Part shown: positions 9,698-22,960 of the stretch, in pieces
Position numbering within the stretch: position 1 is the first letter of the stretch
How the letters are laid out: each line of letters opens with the position of its first letter
From: Ranitomeya variabilis
Taxonomy: Eukaryota; Chordata; Amphibia; Anura; Dendrobatidae
Assembly: GCF_051348905.1 (NCBI RefSeq)
Contig: NC_135238.1
Location: forward strand, 92,131,988 to 92,195,987
Direction: 5' to 3'
DNA: 64,000 nt
The notes under the pieces: generated by a model
Seen by the model: only the letters and a program-made list of their open reading frames with translations
Database searches by the model: none
Told to the model about the DNA's origin: nothing
Position numbers and translations under genes: made by a program

Positions 9698-9771
9698 AGG
9701 CACTGCTGAGATTCGAACTCAGGATCTCCTGTTTACTAGACAGGCGCTTTAACCAACTAAGCCACAGCACC
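9698..9771 (-). tRNA. tRNA-Thr-AGT: tRNA-Thr (AGT), unit 8
   Basis: Same as unit 0. Confidence 0.97.
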
Positions 9772-10218
9772 ACAAGCTGGAAAGCCTATGAAATCTAGGG
9801 AAGATGTCAGCACCAATCAAAACTTTCAAGTGGTTAACTTAGCAAGACAACATTGAGTTGAGTTTCATTCCATGCACACAGAAACGAGGAACAGGATGTA
9901 ATTCTCAGTCATGAAGTCCAGCTTTAATTTGGGACTTATTTTTCTTCCAAGTTATGACACAAAATAGGCGGATTGAAGGAATTCCACGGCAGGGCCAAAG
10001 GAGGAAAAATTAGGAATGATTGAAAAGTTGGTATTAAAACCCTGAGCACTGGTTTATTTCCTACAGAGTTTGCCCCAATCTAACTTTAAAAAATAGACAC
10101 TGTAGGAGATAATATAAGGCCACTCTGACAAAAGCTGACATAAAATCTTCAGAGAAAGCACACTGACTGGTAAAAATAATCATTACATCTTATCTCCTTA
10201 GCGCATGAGCGCCATGTA

Positions 10219-10300
10219 GACGAGGTGGCCGAGTGGTTAAGGCGATGGACTGCTAATCCATTGTGCTCTGCATGCATGGGTTTGAATCCCATCCTCGTTG
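10219..10300 (+). tRNA. tRNA-Ser-GCT: tRNA-Ser (GCT), double variant C56T + C72T, unit 8
   Basis: C56T at 10283 and C72T at 10299, the latter turning the first acceptor pair G1-C72 into G-U. Only unit 19 shares both. Probably the least functional tRNA-Ser type in the window. Confidence 0.88.
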
Positions 10301-10896
10301 GTTTAATCTGCTTGTTACACGTTGTATTGTTTTGATTTCTTTTCTAGCCCAAGCGGTAGATACTTCAAGCTTGAAAGTTTATCTTCCTTTTTAAGAAAGC
10401 TGCTATCAAACTTTGCAGAGTCAGAAGTGTAATTCCACTGGTTTTATCTTTTAATGCTTGATGCATCCTTTATTCTCTAAAGAAAATTATATCATCTAAT
10501 TCCTTTTTAAGCACTTCGACAGCAGAGATTTTTTTCTCTCAACTGCACTATGTTAGGACTGTGGTAAAGACAGGTTTAATGTCATACAAGAACAAAAGTC
10601 CTCTTTTTTTGGCTAAAATGGCCCAAACTGAGGTGAAGAAAGAAAAGCACTGCTGACATTCGAAATCAAGATTTTCTGTTTACTAAACAGGCGCTTTGAC
10701 CAACTAAGCTAAAGACAAAATCCACTATTTTTATGTTTGATGCCATCTTCCTTCCTTTTTGGCCCCTATACAGAAGAAATTCTTAATCTCACAATTGCAC
10801 TATCAGTAGAGACGCAGCCAAGGTAAATTTGAGGTTTTACGCAAGTGAAATTCCCATTTTTAAGATAGGAAGTTTGTTTTTCAGATGATGAAAACA

Positions 10897-10970
10897 AGGC
10901 ACTGCTGAGATTCGAACTCAGGATCTCCTGTTTACTAGACAGGCGCTTTAACCAACTAAGCCACAGCACC
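10897..10970 (-). tRNA. tRNA-Thr-AGT: tRNA-Thr (AGT), unit 9
   Basis: Same as unit 0. Confidence 0.97.
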
Positions 10971-11417
10971 ACAAGCTGGAAAGCCTATGAAATCTAGGGA
11001 AGATGTCAGCACCAATCAAAACTTTCAAGTGGTTAACTTAGCAAGACAACATTGAGTTGAGTTTCATTCCATGCACACAGAAACGAGGAACAGGATGTAA
11101 TTCTCAGTCATGAAGTCCAGCTTTAATTTGGGACTTATTTTTCTTCCAAGTTATGACACAAAATAGGCGGATTGAAGGAATTCCACGGCAGGGCCAAAGG
11201 AGGAAAAATTAGGAATGATTGAAAAGTTGGTATTAAAACCCTGAGCACTGGTTTATTTCCTACAGAGTTTGCCCCAATCTAACTTTAAAAAATAGACACT
11301 GTAGGAGATAATATAAGGCCACTCTGACAAAAGCTGACATAAAATCTTCAGAGAAAGCACACTGACTGGTAAAAATAATCATTACATCTTATCTCCTTAG
11401 CGCATGAGCGGCATGTA

Positions 11418-11499
11418 GACGAGGTGGCCGAGTGGTTAAGGCGATGGACTGCTAATCCATTGTGCTCTGCATGCATGGGTTCGAATCCCATCCTCGTCG
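11418..11499 (+). tRNA. tRNA-Ser-GCT: tRNA-Ser (GCT), unit 9
   Basis: Unaltered; -7 base G. Confidence 0.97.
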
Positions 11500-12095
11500 G
11501 TTTAATCTGCTTGTTACACGTTGTATTGTTTTGATTTCTTTTCTAGCCCAAGCGGTAGATACTTCAAGCTTGAAAGTTTATCTTCCTTTTTAAGAAAGCT
11601 GCTATCAAACTTTGCAGAGTCAGAAGTGTAATTCCACTGGTTTTATCTTTTAATGCTTGATGCATCCTTTATTCTCTAAAGAAAATTATATCATCTAATT
11701 CCTTTTTAAGCACTTCGACAGCAGAGATTTTTTTCTCTCAACTGCACTATGTTAGGACTGTGGTAAAGACAGGTTTAATGTCATACAAGAACAAAAGTCC
11801 TCTTTTTTTGGCTAAAATGGCCCAAACTGAGGTGAAGAAAGAAAAGCACTGCTGACATTCGAAATCAAGATTTTCTGTTTACTAAACAGGCGCTTTGACC
11901 AACTAAGCTAAAGACAAAATCCACTATTTTTATGTTTGATGCCATCTTCCTTCCTTTTTGGCCCCTATACAGAAGAAATTCTTAATCTCACAATTGCACT
12001 ATCAGTAGAGACGCAGCCAAGGTAAATTTGAGGTTTTACGCAAGTGAAATTCCCATTTTTAAGATAGGAAGTTTGTTTTTCAGATGATGAAAACA

Positions 12096-12169
12096 AGGCA
12101 CTGCTGAGATTCGAACTCAGGATCTCCTGTTTACTAGACAGGCGCTTTAACCAACTAAGCCACAGCACC
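12096..12169 (-). tRNA. tRNA-Thr-AGT: tRNA-Thr (AGT), unit 10
   Basis: Same as unit 0. Nine bases upstream of its 5' end (12178) a change is shared only with unit 21. Confidence 0.97.
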
Positions 12170-12616
12170 ACAAGCTGAAAAGCCTATGAAATCTAGGGAA
12201 GATGTCAGCACCAATCAAAACTTTCAAGTGGTTAACTTAGCAAGACAACATTGAGTTGAGTTTCATTCCATGCACACAGAAACGAGGAACAGGATGTAAT
12301 TCTCAGTCATGAAGTCCAGCTTTAATTTGGGACTTATTTTTCTTCCAAGTTATGACACAAAATAGGCGGATTGAAGGAATTCCACGGCAGGGCCAAAGGA
12401 GGAAAAATTAGGAATGATTGAAAAGTTGGTATTAAAACCCTGAGCACTGGTTTATTTCCTACAGAGTTTGCCCCAATCTAACTTTAAAAAATAGACACTG
12501 TAGGAGATAATATAAGGCCACTCTGACAAAAGCTGACATAAAATCTTCAGAGAAAGCACACTGACTGGTAAAAATAATCATTACATCTTATCTCCTTAGC
12601 GCATGAGCGGCATGTA

Positions 12617-12698
12617 GACGAGGTGGCCGAGTGGTTAAGGCGATGGACTGCTAATCCATTGTGCTCTGCATGCATGGGTTCGAATCCCATCCTCGTTG
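12617..12698 (+). tRNA. tRNA-Ser-GCT: tRNA-Ser (GCT), C72T variant, unit 10
   Basis: C72T at 12697 gives a G1-U72 pair; promoter boxes intact. -7 base G. Confidence 0.95.
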
Positions 12699-13294
12699 GT
12701 TTAATCTGCTTGTTACACGTTGTATTGTTTTGATTTCTTTTCTAGCCCAAGCGGTAGATACTTCAAGCTTGAAAGTTTATCTTCCTTTTTAAGAAAGCTG
12801 CTATCAAACTTTGCAGAGTCAGAAGTGTAATTCCACTGTTTTTATCTTTTAATGCTTGATGCATCCTTTATTCTCTAAAGAAAATTATATCATCTAATTC
12901 CTTTTTAAGCACTTCGACAGCAGAGATTTTTTTCTCTCAACTGCACTATGTTAGGACTGTGGTAAAGACAGGTTTAATGTCATACAAGAACAAAAGTCCT
13001 CTTTTTTTGGCTAAAATGGCCCAAACTGAGGTGAAGAAAGAAAAGCACTGCTGACATTCGAAATCAAGATTTTCTGTTTACTAAACAGGCGCTTTGACCA
13101 ACTAAGCTAAAGACAAAATCCACTGGTTTTATGTTTGATGCCATCTTCCTTCCTTTTTGGCCCCTATACAGAAGAAATTCTTAATCTCACAATTGCACTA
13201 TCAGTAGAGACGCAGCCAAGGTAAATTTGAGGTTTTACGCAAGTGAAATTCCCATTTTTAAGATAGGAAGTTTGTTTTTCAGATGATGAAAACA

Positions 13295-13368
13295 AGGCAC
13301 TGCTGAGATTCGAACTCAGGATCTCCTGTTTACTAGACAGGCGCTTTAACCAACTAAGCCACAGCACC
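13295..13368 (-). tRNA. tRNA-Thr-AGT: tRNA-Thr (AGT), unit 11
   Basis: Same as unit 0. Confidence 0.97.
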
Positions 13369-13815
13369 ACAAGCTGGAAAGCCTATGAAATCTAGGGAAG
13401 ATGTCAGCACCAATCAAAACTTTCAAGTGGTTAACTTAGCAAGACAACATTGAGTTGAGTTTCATTCCATGCACACAGAAACGAGGAACAGGATGTAATT
13501 CTCAGTCATGAAGTCCAGCTTTAATTTGGGACTTATTTTTCTTCCAAGTTATGACACAAAATAGGCGGATTGAAGGAATTCCACGGCAGGGCCAAAGGAG
13601 GAAAAATTAGGAATGATTGAAAAGTTGGTATTAAAACCCTGAGCACTGGTTTATTTCCTACAGAGTTTGCCCCAATCTAACTTTAAAAAATAGACACTGT
13701 AGGAGATAATATAAGGCCACTCTGACAAAAGCTGACATAAAATCTTCAGAGAAAGCACACTGACTGGTAAAAATAATCATTACATCTTATCTCCTTAGCG
13801 CATGAGCGCCATGTA

Positions 13816-13897
13816 GACGAGGTGGCCGAGTGGTTAAGGCGATGGACTGCTAATCCATTGTGCTCTGCATGCATGGGTTTGAATCCCATCCTCGTCG
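13816..13897 (+). tRNA. tRNA-Ser-GCT: tRNA-Ser (GCT), C56T variant, unit 11
   Basis: C56T at 13880; -7 base C; distal T-run variant A downstream. Confidence 0.9.
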
Positions 13898-14493
13898 GTT
13901 TAATCTGCTTGTTACACGTTGTATTGTTTTGATTTATTTTCTAGCCCAAGCGGTAGATACTTCAAGCTTGAAAGTTTATCTTCCTTTTTAAGAAAGCTGC
14001 TATCAAACTTTGCAGAGTCAGAAGTGTAATTCCACTGGTTTTATCTTTTAATGCTTGATGCATCCTTTATTCTCTAAAGAAAATTATATCATCTAATTCC
14101 TTTTTAAGCACTTCGACAGCAGAGATTTTTTTCTCTCAACTGCACTATGTTAGGACTGTGGTAAAGACAGGTTTAATGTCATACAAGAACAAAAGTCCTC
14201 TTTTTTTGGCTAAAATGGCCCAAACTGAGGTGAAGAAAGAAAAGCACTGCTGACATTCGAAATCAAGATTTTCTGTTTACTAAACAGGCGCTTTGACCAA
14301 CTAAGCTAAAGACAAAATCCACTGGTTTTATGTTTGATGCCATCTTCCTTCCTTTTTGGCCCCTATACAAAAGAAATTCTTAATCTCACAATTGCACTAT
14401 CAGTAGAGACGCAGCCAAGGTAAATTTGAGGTTTTACGCAAGTGAAATTCCCATTTTTAAGATAGGAAGTTTGTTTTTCAGATGATGAAAACA

Positions 14494-14567
14494 AGGCACT
14501 GCTGAGATTCGAACTCAGGATCTCCTGTTTACTAGACAGGCGCTTTAACCAACTAAGCCACAGCACC
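14494..14567 (-). tRNA. tRNA-Thr-AGT: tRNA-Thr (AGT), unit 12
   Basis: Same as unit 0; atacaaaag flank variant. Confidence 0.97.
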
Positions 14568-15014
14568 ACAAGCTGGAAAGCCTATGAAATCTAGGGAAGA
14601 TGTCAGCACCAATCAAAACTTTCAAGTGGTTAACTTAGCAAGACAACATTGAGTTGAGTTTCATTCCATGCACACAGAAACGAGGAACAGGATGTAATTC
14701 TCAGTCATGAAGTCCAGCTTTAATTTGGGACTTATTTTTCTTCCAAGTTATGACACAAAATAGGCGGATTGAAGGAATTCCACGGCAGGGCCAAAGGAGG
14801 AAAAATTAGGAATGATTGAAAAGTTGGTATTAAAACCCTGAGCACTGGTTTATTTCCTACAGAGTTTGCCCCAATCTAACTTTAAAAAATAGACACTGTA
14901 GGAGATAATATAAGGCCACTCTGACAAAAGCTGACATAAAATCTTCAGAGAAAGCACACTGACTGGTAAAAATAATCATTACATCTTATCTCCTTAGCGC
15001 ATGAGCGGCATGTA

Positions 15015-15096
15015 GACGAGGTGGCCGAGTGGTTAAGGCGATGGACTGCTAATCCATTGTGCTCTGCATGCATGGGTTCGAATCCCATCCTCGTCG
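15015..15096 (+). tRNA. tRNA-Ser-GCT: tRNA-Ser (GCT), unit 12
   Basis: Unaltered; -7 base G. Confidence 0.97.
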
Positions 15097-15692
15097 GTTT
15101 AATCTGCTTGTTACACGTTGTATTGTTTTGATTTCTTTTCTAGCCCAAGCGGTAGATACTTCAAGCTTGAAAGTTTATCTTCCTTTTTAAGAAAGCTGCT
15201 ATCAAACTTTGCAGAGTCAGAAGTGTAATTCCACTGGTTTTATCTTTTAATGCTTGATGCATCCTTTATTCTCTAAAGAAAATTATATCATCTAATTCCT
15301 TTTTAAGCACTTCGACAGCAGAGATTTTTTTCTCTCAACTGCACTATGTTAGGACTGTGGTAAAGACAGGTTTAATGTCATACAAGAACAAAAGTCCTCT
15401 TTTTTTGGCTAAAATGGCCCAAACTGAGGTGAAGAAAGAAAAGCACTGCTGACATTCGAAATCAAGATTTTCTGTTTACTAAACAGGCGCTTTGACCAAC
15501 TAAGCTAAAGACAAAATCCACTGGTTTTATGTTTGATGCCATCTTCCTTCCTTTTTGGCCCCTATACAAAAGAAATTCTTAATCTCACAATTGCACTATC
15601 AGTAGAGACGCAGCCAAGGTAAATTTGAGGTTTTACGCAAGTGAAATTCCCATTTTTAAGATAGGAAGTTTGTTTTTCAGATGATGAAAACA

Positions 15693-15766
15693 AGGCACTG
15701 CTGAGATTCGAACTCAGGATCTCCTGTTTACTAGACAGGCGCTTTAACCAACTAAGCCACAGCACC
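15693..15766 (-). tRNA. tRNA-Thr-AGT: tRNA-Thr (AGT), unit 13
   Basis: Same as unit 0; atacaaaag flank variant, so units 12 and 13 look like a recent pair. Confidence 0.97.
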
Positions 15767-16213
15767 ACAAGCTGGAAAGCCTATGAAATCTAGGGAAGAT
15801 GTCAGCACCAATCAAAACTTTCAAGTGGTTAACTTAGCAAGACAACATTGAGTTGAGTTTCATTCCATGCACACAGAAACGAGGAACAGGATGTAATTCT
15901 CAGTCATGAAGTCCAGCTTTAATTTGGGACTTATTTTTCTTCCAAGTTATGACACAAAATAGGCGGATTGAAGGAATTCCACGGCAGGGCCAAAGGAGGA
16001 AAAATTAGGAATGATTGAAAAGTTGGTATTAAAACCCTGAGCACTGGTTTATTTCCTACAGAGTTTGCCCCAATCTAACTTTAAAAAATAGACACTGTAG
16101 GAGATAATATAAGGCCACTCTGACAAAAGCTGACATAAAATCTTCAGAGAAAGCACACTGACTGGTAAAAATAATCATTACATCTTATCTCCTTAGCGCA
16201 TGAGCGGCATGTA

Positions 16214-16295
16214 GACGAGGTGGCCGAGTGGTTAAGGCGATGGACTGCTAATCCATTGTGCTCTGCATGCATGGGTTCGAATCCCATCCTCGTCG
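16214..16295 (+). tRNA. tRNA-Ser-GCT: tRNA-Ser (GCT), unit 13
   Basis: Unaltered; -7 base G. Confidence 0.97.
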
Positions 16296-16891
16296 GTTTA
16301 ATCTGCTTGTTACACGTTGTATTGTTTTGATTTCTTTTCTAGCCCAAGCGGTAGATACTTCAAGCTTGAAAGTTTATCTTCCTTTTTAAGAAAGCTGCTA
16401 TCAAACTTTGCAGAGTCAGAAGTGTAATTCCACTGGTTTTATCTTTTAATGCTTGATGCATCCTTTATTCTCTAAAGAAAATTATATCATCTAATTCCTT
16501 TTTAAGCACTTCGACAGCAGAGATTTTTTTCTCTCAACTGCACTATGTTAGGACTGTGGTAAAGACAGGTTTAATGTCATACAAGAACAAAAGTCCTCTT
16601 TTTTTGGCTAAAATGGCCCAAACTGAGGTGAAGAAAGAAAAGCACTGCTGACATTCGAAATCAAGATTTTCTGTTTACTAAACAGGCGCTTTGACCAACT
16701 AAGCTAAAGACAAAATCCACTGGTTTTATGTTTGATGCCATCTTCCTTCCTTTTTGGCCCCTATACAGAAGAAATTCTTAATCTCACAATTGCACTATCA
16801 GTAGAGACGCAGCCAAGGTAAATTTGAGGTTTTACGCAAGTGAAATTCCCATTTTTAAGATAGGAAGTTTGTTTTTCAGATGATGAAAACA

Positions 16892-16965
16892 AGGCACTGC
16901 TGAGATTCGAACTCAGGATCTCCTGTTTACTAGACAGGCGCTTTAACCAACTAAGCCACAGCACC
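16892..16965 (-). tRNA. tRNA-Thr-AGT: tRNA-Thr (AGT), unit 14
   Basis: Same as unit 0. Confidence 0.97.
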
Positions 16966-17412
16966 ACAAGCTGGAAAGCCTATGAAATCTAGGGAAGATG
17001 TCAGCACCAATCAAAACTTTCAAGTGGTTAACTTAGCAAGACAACATTGAGTTGAGTTTCATTCCATGCACACAGAAACGAGGAACAGGATGTAATTCTC
17101 AGTCATGAAGTCCAGCTTTAATTTGGGACTTATTTTTCTTCCAAGTTATGACACAAAATAGGCGGATTGAAGGAATTCCACGGCAGGGCCAAAGGAGGAA
17201 AAATTAGGAATGATTGAAAAGTTGGTATTAAAACCCTGAGCACTGGTTTATTTCCTACAGAGTTTGCCCCAATCTAACTTTAAAAAATAGACACTGTAGG
17301 AGATAATATAAGGCCACTCTGACAAAAGCTGACATAAAATCTTCAGAGAAAGCACACTGACTGGTAAAAATAATCATTACATCTTATCTCCTTAGCGCAT
17401 GAGCGCCATGTA

Positions 17413-17494
17413 GACGAGGTGGCCGAGTGGTTAAGGCGATGGACTGCTAATCCATTGTGCTCTGCATGCATGGGTTTGAATCCCATCCTCGTCG
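17413..17494 (+). tRNA. tRNA-Ser-GCT: tRNA-Ser (GCT), C56T variant, unit 14
   Basis: C56T at 17477; -7 base C. Confidence 0.9.
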
Positions 17495-18090
17495 GTTTAA
17501 TCTGCTTGTTACACGTTGTATTGTTTTGATTTCTTTTCTAGCCCAAGCGGTAGATACTTCAAGCTTGAAAGTTTATCTTCCTTTTTAAGAAAGCTGCTAT
17601 CAAACTTTGCAGAGTCAGAAGTGTAATTCCACTGGTTTTATCTTTTAATGCTTGATGCATCCTTTATTCTCTAAAGAAAATTATATCATCTAATTCCTTT
17701 TTAAGCACTTCGACAGCAGAGATTTTTTTCTCTCAACTGCACTATGTTAGGACTGTGGTAAAGACAGGTTTAATGTCATACAAGAACAAAAGTCCTCTTT
17801 TTTTGGCTAAAATGGCCCAAACTGAGGTGAAGAAAGAAAAGCACTGCTGACATTCGAAATCAAGATTTTCTGTTTACTAAACAGGCGCTTTGACCAACTA
17901 AGCTAAAGACAAAATCCACTGGTTTTATGTTTGATGCCATCTTCCTTCCTTTTTGGCCCCTATACAGAAGAAATTCTTAATCTCACAATTGCACTATCAG
18001 TAGAGACGCAGCCAAGGTAAATTTGAGGTTTTACGCAAGTGAAATTCCCATTTTTAAGATAGGAAGTTTGTTTTTCAGATGATGAAAACA

Positions 18091-18164
18091 AGGCACTGCT
18101 GAGATTCGAACTCAGGATCTCCTGTTTACTAGACAGGCGCTTTAACCAACTAAGCCACAGCACC
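18091..18164 (-). tRNA. tRNA-Thr-AGT: tRNA-Thr (AGT), unit 15
   Basis: Same as unit 0. Confidence 0.97.
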
Positions 18165-18611
18165 ACAAGCTGGAAAGCCTATGAAATCTAGGGAAGATGT
18201 CAGCACCAATCAAAACTTTCAAGTGGTTAACTTAGCAAGACAACATTGAGTTGAGTTTCATTCCATGCACACAGAAACGAGGAACAGGATGTAATTCTCA
18301 GTCATGAAGTCCAGCTTTAATTTGGGACTTATTTTTCTTCCAAGTTATGACACAAAATAGGCGGATTGAAGGAATTCCACGGCAGGGCCAAAGGAGGAAA
18401 AATTAGGAATGATTGAAAAGTTGGTATTAAAACCCTGAGCACTGGTTTATTTCCTACAGAGTTTGCCCCAATCTAACTTTAAAAAATAGACACTGTAGGA
18501 GATAATATAAGGCCACTCTGACAAAAGCTGACATAAAATCTTCAGAGAAAGCACACTGACTGGTAAAAATAATCATTACATCTTATCTCCTTAGCGCATG
18601 AGCGCCATGTA

Positions 18612-18693
18612 GACGAGGTGGCCGAGTGGTTAAGGCGATGGACTGCTAATCCATTGTGCTCTGCATGCATGGGTTTGAATCCCATCCTCGTCG
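18612..18693 (+). tRNA. tRNA-Ser-GCT: tRNA-Ser (GCT), C56T variant, unit 15
   Basis: C56T at 18676; -7 base C. Confidence 0.9.
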
Positions 18694-19289
18694 GTTTAAT
18701 CTGCTTGTTACACGTTGTATTGTTTTGATTTCTTTTCTAGCCCAAGCGGTAGATACTTCAAGCTTGAAAGTTTATCTTCCTTTTTAAGAAAGCTGCTATC
18801 AAACTTTGCAGAGTCAGAAGTGTAATTCCACTGGTTTTATCTTTTAATGCTTGATGCATCCTTTATTCTCTAAAGAAAATTATATCATCTAATTCCTTTT
18901 TAAGCACTTCGACAGCAGAGATTTTTTTCTCTCAACTGCACTATGTTAGGACTGTGGTAAAGACAGGTTTAATGTCATACAAGAACAAAAGTCCTCTTTT
19001 TTTGGCTAAAATGGCCCAAACTGAGGTGAAGAAAGAAAAGCACTGCTGACATTCGAAATCAAGATTTTCTGTTTACTAAACAGGCGCTTTGACCAACTAA
19101 GCTAAAGACAAAATTCACTATTTTTATGTTTGATGCCATCTTCCTTCCTTTTTGGCCCCTATACAGAAGAAATTCTTAATCTCACAATTGCACTATCAGT
19201 AGAGACGCAGCCAAGGTAAATTTGAGGTTTTACGCAAGTGAAATTCCCATTTTTAAGATAGGAAGTTTGTTTTTCAGATGATGAAAACA

Positions 19290-19363
19290 AGGCACTGCTG
19301 AGATTCGAACTCAGGATCTCCTGTTTACTAGACAGGCGCTTTAACCAACTAAGCCACAGCACC
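19290..19363 (-). tRNA. tRNA-Thr-AGT: tRNA-Thr (AGT), unit 16
   Basis: Same as unit 0; attcactattt leading flank as in unit 4. Confidence 0.97.
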
Positions 19364-19810
19364 ACAAGCTGGAAAGCCTATGAAATCTAGGGAAGATGTC
19401 AGCACCAATCAAAACTTTCAAGTGGTTAACTTAGCAAGACAACATTGAGTTGAGTTTCATTCCATGCACACAGAAACGAGGAACAGGATGTAATTCTCAG
19501 TCATGAAGTCCAGCTTTAATTTGGGACTTATTTTTCTTCCAAGTTATGACACAAAATAGGCGGATTGAAGGAATTCCACGGCAGGGCCAAAGGAGGAAAA
19601 ATTAGGAATGATTGAAAAGTTGGTATTAAAACCCTGAGCACTGGTTTATTTCCTACAGAGTTTGCCCCAATCTAACTTTAAAAAATAGACACTGTAGGAG
19701 ATAATATAAGGCCACTCTGACAAAAGCTGACATAAAATCTTCAGAGAAAGCACACTGACTGGTAAAAATAATCATTACATCTTATCTCCTTAGCGCATGA
19801 GCGGCATGTA

Positions 19811-19892
19811 GACGAGGTGGCCGAGTGGTTAAGGCGATGGACTGCTAATCCATTGTGCTCTGCATGCATGGGTTTGAATCCCATCCTCGTCG
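19811..19892 (+). tRNA. tRNA-Ser-GCT: tRNA-Ser (GCT), C56T variant, unit 16
   Basis: C56T at 19875 with G at -7, the counterpart of unit 4. Confidence 0.9.
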
Positions 19893-20488
19893 GTTTAATC
19901 TGCTTGTTACACGTTGTATTGTTTTGATTTCTTTTCTAGCCCAAGCGGTAGATACTTCAAGCTTGAAAGTTTATCTTCCTTTTTAAGAAAGCTGCTATCA
20001 AACTTTGCAGAGTCAGAAGTGTAATTCCACTGGTTTTATCTTTTAATGCTTGATGCATCCTTTATTCTCTAAAGAAAATTATATCATCTAATTCCTTTTT
20101 AAGCACTTCGACAGCAGAGATTTTTTTCTCTCAACTGCACTATGTTAGGACTGTGGTAAAGACAGGTTTAATGTCATACAAGAACAAAAGTCCTCTTTTT
20201 TTGGCTAAAATGGCCCAAACTGAGGTGAAGAAAGAAAAGCACTGCTGACATTCGAAATCAAGATTTTCTGTTTACTAAACAGGCGCTTTGACCAACTAAG
20301 CTAAAGACAAAATTCACTATTTTTATGTTTGATGCCATCTTCCTTCCTTTTTGGCCCCTATACAGAAGAAATTCTTAATCTCACAATTGCACTATCAGTA
20401 GAGACGCAGCCAAGGTAAATTTGAGGTTTTACGCAAGTGAAATTCCCATTTTTAAGATAGGAAGTTTGTTTTTCAGATGATGAAAACA

Positions 20489-20562
20489 AGGCACTGCTGA
20501 GATTCGAACTCAGGATCTCCTGTTTACTAGACAGGCGCTTTAACCAACTAAGCCACAGCACC
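20489..20562 (-). tRNA. tRNA-Thr-AGT: tRNA-Thr (AGT), unit 17
   Basis: Same as unit 0. Confidence 0.97.
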
Positions 20563-21009
20563 ACAAGCTGGAAAGCCTATGAAATCTAGGGAAGATGTCA
20601 GCACCAATCAAAACTTTCAAGTGGTTAACTTAGCAAGACAACATTGAGTTGAGTTTCATTCCATGCACACAGAAACGAGGAACAGGATGTAATTCTCAGT
20701 CATGAAGTCCAGCTTTAATTTGGGACTTATTTTTCTTCCAAGTTATGACACAAAATAGGCGGATTGAAGGAATTCCACGGCAGGGCCAAAGGAGGAAAAA
20801 TTAGGAATGATTGAAAAGTTGGTATTAAAACCCTGAGCACTGGTTTATTTCCTACAGAGTTTGCCCCAATCTAACTTTAAAAAATAGACACTGTAGGAGA
20901 TAATATAAGGCCACTCTGACAAAAGCTGACATAAAATCTTCAGAGAAAGCACACTGACTGGTAAAAATAATCATTACATCTTATCTCCTTAGCGCATGAG
21001 CGGCATGTA

Positions 21010-21091
21010 GACGAGGTGGCCGAGTGGTTAAGGCGATGGACTGCTAATCCATTGTGCTCTGCATGCATGGGTTCGAATCCCATCCTCGTCG
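21010..21091 (+). tRNA. tRNA-Ser-GCT: tRNA-Ser (GCT), unit 17
   Basis: Unaltered; -7 base G. Confidence 0.97.
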
Positions 21092-21687
21092 GTTTAATCT
21101 GCTTGTTACACGTTGTATTGTTTTGATTTCTTTTCTAGCCCAAGCGGTAGATACTTCAAGCTTGAAAGTTTATCTTCCTTTTTAAGAAAGCTGCTATCAA
21201 ACTTTGCAGAGTCAGAAGTGTAATTCCACTGGTTTTATCTTTTAATGCTTGATGCATCCTTTATTCTCTAAAGAAAATTATATCATCTAATTCCTTTTTA
21301 AGCACTTCGACAGCAGAGATTTTTTTCTCTCAACTGCACTATGTTAGGACTGTGGTAAAGACAGGTTTAATGTCATACAAGAACAAAAGTCCTCTTTTTT
21401 TGGCTAAAATGGCCCAAACTGAGGTGAAGAAAGAAAAGCACTGCTGACATTCGAAATCAAGATTTTCTGTTTACTAAACAGGCGCTTTGACCAACTAAGC
21501 TAAAGACAAAATCCACTATTTTTATGTTTGATGCCATCTTCCTTCCTTTTTGGCCCCTATACAGAAGAAATTCTTAATCTCACAATTGCACTATCAGTAG
21601 AGACGCAGCCAAGGTAAATTTGAGGTTTTACGCAAGTGAAATTCCCATTTTTAAGATAGGAAGTTTGTTTTTCAGATGATGAAAACA

Positions 21688-21761
21688 AGGCACTGCTGAG
21701 ATTCGAACTCAGGATCTCCTGTTTACTAGACAGGCGCTTTAACCAACTAAGCCACAGCACC
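21688..21761 (-). tRNA. tRNA-Thr-AGT: tRNA-Thr (AGT), unit 18
   Basis: Same as unit 0. Confidence 0.97.
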
Positions 21762-22208
21762 ACAAGCTGGAAAGCCTATGAAATCTAGGGAAGATGTCAG
21801 CACCAATCAAAACTTTCAAGTGGTTAACTTAGCAAGACAACATTGAGTTGAGTTTCATTCCATGCACACAGAAACGAGGAACAGGATGTAATTCTCAGTC
21901 ATGAAGTCCAGCTTTAATTTGGGACTTATTTTTCTTCCAAGTTATGACACAAAATAGGCGGATTGAAGGAATTCCACGGCAGGGCCAAAGGAGGAAAAAT
22001 TAGGAATGATTGAAAAGTTGGTATTAAAACCCTGAGCACTGGTTTATTTCCTACAGAGTTTGCCCCAATCTAACTTTAAAAAATAGACACTGTAGGAGAT
22101 AATATAAGGCCACTCTGACAAAAGCTGACATAAAATCTTCAGAGAAAGCACACTGACTGGTAAAAATAATCATTACATCTTATCTCCTTAGCGCATGAGC
22201 GCCATGTA

Positions 22209-22290
22209 GACGAGGTGGCCGAGTGGTTAAGGCGATGGACTGCTAATCCATTGTGCTCTGCATGCATGGGTTTGAATCCCATCCTCGTCG
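22209..22290 (+). tRNA. tRNA-Ser-GCT: tRNA-Ser (GCT), C56T variant, unit 18
   Basis: C56T at 22273; -7 base C. Confidence 0.9.
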
Positions 22291-22886
22291 GTTTAATCTG
22301 CTTGTTACACGTTGTATTGTTTTGATTTCTTTTCTAGCCCAAGCGGTAGATACTTCAAGCTTGAAAGTTTATCTTCCTTTTTAAGAAAGCTGCTATCAAA
22401 CTTTGCAGAGTCAGAAGTGTAATTCCACTGGTTTTATCTTTTAATGCTTGATGCATCCTTTATTCTCTAAAGAAAATTATATCATCTAATTCCTTTTTAA
22501 GCACTTCGACAGCAGAGATTTTTTTCTCTCAACTGCACTATGTTAGGACTGTGGTAAAGACAGGTTTAATGTCATACAAGAACAAAAGTCCTCTTTTTTT
22601 GGCTAAAATGGCCCAAACTGAGGTGAAGAAAGAAAAGCACTGCTGACATTCGAAATCAAGATTTTCTGTTTACTAAACAGGCGCTTTGACCAACTAAGCT
22701 AAAGACAAAATCCACTATTTTTATGTTTGATGCCATCTTCCTTCCTTTTTGGCCCCTATACAGAAGAAATTCTTAATCTCACAATTGCACTATCAGTAGA
22801 GACGCAGCCAAGGTAAATTTGAGGTTTTACGCAAGTGAAATTCCCATTTTTAAGATAGGAAGTTTGTTTTTCAGATGATGAAAACA

Positions 22887-22960
22887 AGGCACTGCTGAGA
22901 TTCGAACTCAGGATCTCCTGTTTACTAGACAGGCGCTTTAACCAACTAAGCCACAGCACC
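22887..22960 (-). tRNA. tRNA-Thr-AGT: tRNA-Thr (AGT), unit 19
   Basis: Same as unit 0. Confidence 0.97.

Larger units (their letters stand above)
7821..13163. repeat. Higher-order block, left copy (units 6-10)
   Basis: Units 6 to 10 show the tRNA-Ser sequence unaltered, C56T, C56T+C72T, unaltered, C72T, with ccactattt at the first four unit junctions and ccactggtt at the fifth. Two changes occur nowhere else but here and in the right copy: G-to-A at 12178 and G-to-T at 12839 (matching 25367 and 26028). The right copy is offset by exactly 11 x 1199 bp. Confidence 0.85.
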